Assembly: GCA_004347955.1 (NCBI GenBank)
Contig: QNVH01000014.1
Span: forward strand, 12,017-19,964
Direction: 5' to 3'
DNA from: Thermoproteota archaeon
GTDB lineage: Archaea > Thermoproteota > Methanomethylicia > Methanomethylicales > Methanomethylicaceae
DNA length: 7,948 nt
In this document: positions 5,979 through 7,948 of the stretch, piece after piece
Layout of the letters: each line of letters opens with the position of its first letter
Numbering within the stretch: position 1 is the stretch's first letter
The notes under the pieces: generated by a model
What the model saw: the letters and a program-made list of their open reading frames with translations, nothing else
Told to the model about the DNA's origin: nothing
The model's database searches: none
Translations under genes and position numbers: made by a program

Positions 5979-6808
5979 GGTCTCGCAGGGGCTTCGCACT
6001 CACACTTACCGCCCTGAGCCTATTTCTGATTTTGACCTCGTACTTCTTCATGATGATGTACTTCATAACACCGGTTCACGTAGAGCCATTCCAAAACCCA
6101 GACTTGAGTGAGGAGGCCTACCGATCCATATTGAGGGGTGCCGGTGCCGCAGCCTCGAGGAGTACAGATCCTGATCTCGCCGCAGAGGTTTACATCAACG
6201 CCTCGCTTAAGGCTTTGTCAGACCTCTCCCAGGCAGGGTTGGCGATACCTCCATTTGTTGGCACGGGGGTCGGTAGGCTGGAGCCGCTGGGCCTCGGCAA
6301 CTTCACCTATGGTGTGATTTATAAGTCATCATCTGGCACGGGAGGTGCCATAAAAATGCTCAATCTTCCCCCTGGGAGCGAGGTCGTGTTGGCAGATCAG
6401 GACCTCAACGTGGTCTCGAAGAGCACAACGGGGACGTTAAACTTCAACAGAGAGGCGGGAGAGTACTACATAGTTGCCTACACCAAGGACTCTCAGGCAT
6501 GGAGCTACTCTGGCACAGTGTCCATTAATTACAAGTACACCCTACAAGGGACCTCGATCACGGCTACATCATGGAGTCCGCCCCCGGGCTTCCCCTACAT
6601 TTTGGTTTACGGCGTACCCCAGCTCGGTTTGGTGAGGGTCTTTGATTCGGGCGGGACTATCGTCGGAGAGGGCCTGAGGGACCTCCGTTCCAATGTCACC
6701 ACAGTCTTAGTATCACTTAACACGATTAATGGCAAGGTCAGCGTTATCGCCCCCAACGCCTGGTACTTTGGGATTGTGCGAGGCGGAGATGTGTTCGTTT
6801 ATGGTTAG
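5975..6808 (+). CDS. Pilin-like secreted or anchored protein with class III-type signal and beta-rich domain (4 of 4)
   Basis: A 277-residue protein starting at TTG 5975, overlapping the upstream TGA as TTGA; GAGGTTGA at 5961-5968 is a near-consensus Shine-Dalgarno site 6 bases away. The start gives MRSRRG followed by FALTLTALSLFLIL: a short charged leader ending in R-R-G before a hydrophobic helix (about 7-30), the form cleaved by archaeal prepilin peptidases. A helical segment at about 43-88 is followed by a beta-rich region. That region contains two copies of a short motif, NLPPGSEVVLADQDLNVVS (residues 130-148) and GVPQLGLVRVFDSGGTIVG (213-231), which also occurs in the large secreted protein downstream. 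N-glycosylation sequons are NAS, NFT and NVT. It is about twice the size of the other small proteins. It is a plausible linker or minor pilin connecting the filament to the adhesin; this is inference. The next gene starts 8 bases before this stop. Confidence 0.82.
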   Translation: MRSRRGFALTLTALSLFLILTSYFFMMMYFITPVHVEPFQNPDLSEEAYRSILRGAGAAASRSTDPDLAAEVYINASLKALSDLSQAGLAIPPFVGTGVGRLEPLGLGNFTYGVIYKSSSGTGGAIKMLNLPPGSEVVLADQDLNVVSKSTTGTLNFNREAGEYYIVAYTKDSQAWSYSGTVSINYKYTLQGTSITATSWSPPPGFPYILVYGVPQLGLVRVFDSGGTIVGEGLRDLRSNVTTVLVSLNTINGKVSVIAPNAWYFGIVRGGDVFVYG

Positions 6809-7948
6809 AGCCAGATCTCCCTTTATGCTGGCAGCAGTTACAGTTTTCATGATTTTTAGTCCTTCCCATGTCTCAGTTTCTGGCTATGTGACCTACTTCA
6901 GCGGTGAAGATGCCGTACTCTCTCTCGGAGACGGCCCCTCCGGCCAGGAGGCCACCCTTTTCAACACCAGTTACGCGTCTTTCTGCGAAGACTTTGACTC
7001 GCCACCTTATTCCGCTGCAGATCAATGGGCAGACTATAACGGGTGGGAGTCTGCTGGGTCCTGCCCCTCATGGTCAGGCTACCTTTGGTGTGGGGTCACA
7101 GATGCAGGGTACTTGCAGTGGCACAACTGGTTCCACGGAACAGGAGGATCGATTTACAATTTCAAAATGTGGAGAAGGGTAGGCACAGTTGGCCCTTATT
7201 TTGAGCTCTATGTGCCAATATCCACTTTCAGAGCCTCGGGCAGCGGGGTGGCTGGCTCGCCGGAGCTCCACTTCAGCCTATCCCTTTATGATGGAAAGGG
7301 CGCTAGGATCTTCGCCACAGAAGTCGTCTACAACAACCCGATAAGGCGGGTCGTTGCGTGGATTTACGGGGCAAACAAGACAGCCGACAACCTCTACCTG
7401 AGCAGCCTTAACATCAAGCTTTGGCAGAACGCATCTGGGGCATACTTCTCATACGACAACGGAACCTCTGTGATGATTAGCGGAACCTTCTACACGTCGC
7501 CAGCCAAGATAGAGATAGGGTTCTATGTCTGGGAGTACAACCCGGTCCAGCCCTACTCAGACTATGAGTACTGGATAAATATTGACAGGGTGGTCCTGAG
7601 AAATGTCAATTGTGAAGATATCACATTCTCAGGCCTCCCAGGCGGGAACTGGTCGCTGATTGATACCTCCGGGAGGCAGATCTTGAGGTCAGGCTCCCCG
7701 CTTCAAGGAGTATCATTCTCCTTCCAGAACAGGCCGCCAATATCTGACGAGTTTGATGACGGCATAGTTGATCCGTGGGAGTCTGTAAACTTAGACTCTA
7801 TTGGTGAGAGGGATGGAAGGCTGACGACAGTCGCCAAACCGAACACTTGGGGATCTTGGAGCGGCGCCCGGCTGAGGATCCCGTCGCCTGCAGGGGATCT
7901 GATGGTGGAGGCGCAGCTATCTTACATAGGTCAATCATCAGATCTGGC
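6801..7948 (+). CDS. Large secreted adhesin-like protein with concanavalin-A-like modules (3' partial)
   Basis: The frame from ATG 6801 is open for 382 codons to the window edge. The ATG overlaps the upstream stop (ATGGTTAG); an in-frame ATG at 6789 is possible but has no better ribosome site. Residues 1-28 look like a signal sequence (charged MVRARS, hydrophobic FMLAAVTVFMIF, then SVSG). A first module spans about 61-270: it opens with FCEDFDSPP, is rich in Trp and Tyr, and ends with WINIDRVVLRN, like beta-sandwich ConA-like lectin/glucanase folds. A linker beta-motif (GLPGGNWSLIDTSG, 278-291) follows. A second module opens at 316 with DEFDDGIVDPWESV, the usual opening of such folds, and is cut by the window end. 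Five N-glycosylation sequons (NTS, NKT, NAS, NGT, NWS) indicate an exported surface protein. Four cysteines occur. Likely a carbohydrate- or surface-binding partner of the pilus; no catalytic residues can be assigned. Confidence 0.85.
   Translation, partial: MVRARSPFMLAAVTVFMIFSPSHVSVSGYVTYFSGEDAVLSLGDGPSGQEATLFNTSYASFCEDFDSPPYSAADQWADYNGWESAGSCPSWSGYLWCGVTDAGYLQWHNWFHGTGGSIYNFKMWRRVGTVGPYFELYVPISTFRASGSGVAGSPELHFSLSLYDGKGARIFATEVVYNNPIRRVVAWIYGANKTADNLYLSSLNIKLWQNASGAYFSYDNGTSVMISGTFYTSPAKIEIGFYVWEYNPVQPYSDYEYWINIDRVVLRNVNCEDITFSGLPGGNWSLIDTSGRQILRSGSPLQGVSFSFQNRPPISDEFDDGIVDPWESVNLDSIGERDGRLTTVAKPNTWGSWSGARLRIPSPAGDLMVEAQLSYIGQSSDL

Noticed and set aside
6904..7182. A 92-codon plus-strand open frame inside the adhesin region
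   Set aside because: The frame opened by ATG 6801 is uninterrupted to the window end and carries the signal peptide, modules and sequons; this one is a shadow.
1..7948. CRISPR arrays, tRNA or rRNA genes, insertion sequences
   Set aside because: I saw no regularly spaced repeats, no tRNA-like or rRNA-like segment, and no transposase motif or terminal inverted repeats; coding sequence fills nearly the whole window.

Overview
The window looks archaeal. It has a BRE/TATA-type promoter (TTTATATA behind CGAA) and Shine-Dalgarno sites matching the archaeal GGAGGTGATC form. Arginine codons are mostly AGG/AGA, and the secretion ATPase and TadC-like membrane protein are of the archaeal kind. I cannot place the lineage; a thermophilic Thermoproteota/TACK-type archaeon is a guess from codon style. 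Every recognised gene is on the + strand and packing is dense, with no stretch over about 50 bases lacking a gene.

Region 1 (1-707) is the 3' part of a radical SAM activase-like gene (NrdG2/pyruvate-formate-lyase-activase type). It begins before the window and appears unrelated to what follows. A short intergenic gap (708-752) carries a strong archaeal promoter.

Region 2 (753-7948) is a type IV pilus-like surface-structure operon. In order it holds: a pilin-like gene whose prepilin signal and body are in different frames; a VirB11/GspE-type assembly ATPase; a fused two-domain TadB/TadC (ArlJ-like) membrane platform; four small proteins with an N-terminal hydrophobic helix (minor-pilin or pseudopilin candidates) whose start and stop codons overlap or abut; and a large secreted, probably N-glycosylated protein with lectin-like (concanavalin-A-like fold) modules, which continues past the right edge. 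That last gene has an open frame from 6801 to the window end (382 codons).

Inferred working model: the ATPase drives assembly through the TadBC platform of a filament made of the 753-1153 pilin and/or the small helix proteins, and the 6801 protein is the exported adhesive or substrate-binding component. The set resembles archaeal adhesive pili and the bindosome assembly system of Sulfolobus in general layout (ATPase, membrane platform, several small pilin-like proteins, a sugar- or surface-related partner). No prepilin peptidase and no archaellum-specific gene is visible. The most notable anomalies are the frame break in the first pilin and a beta-motif shared between the last small protein and the large secreted protein.
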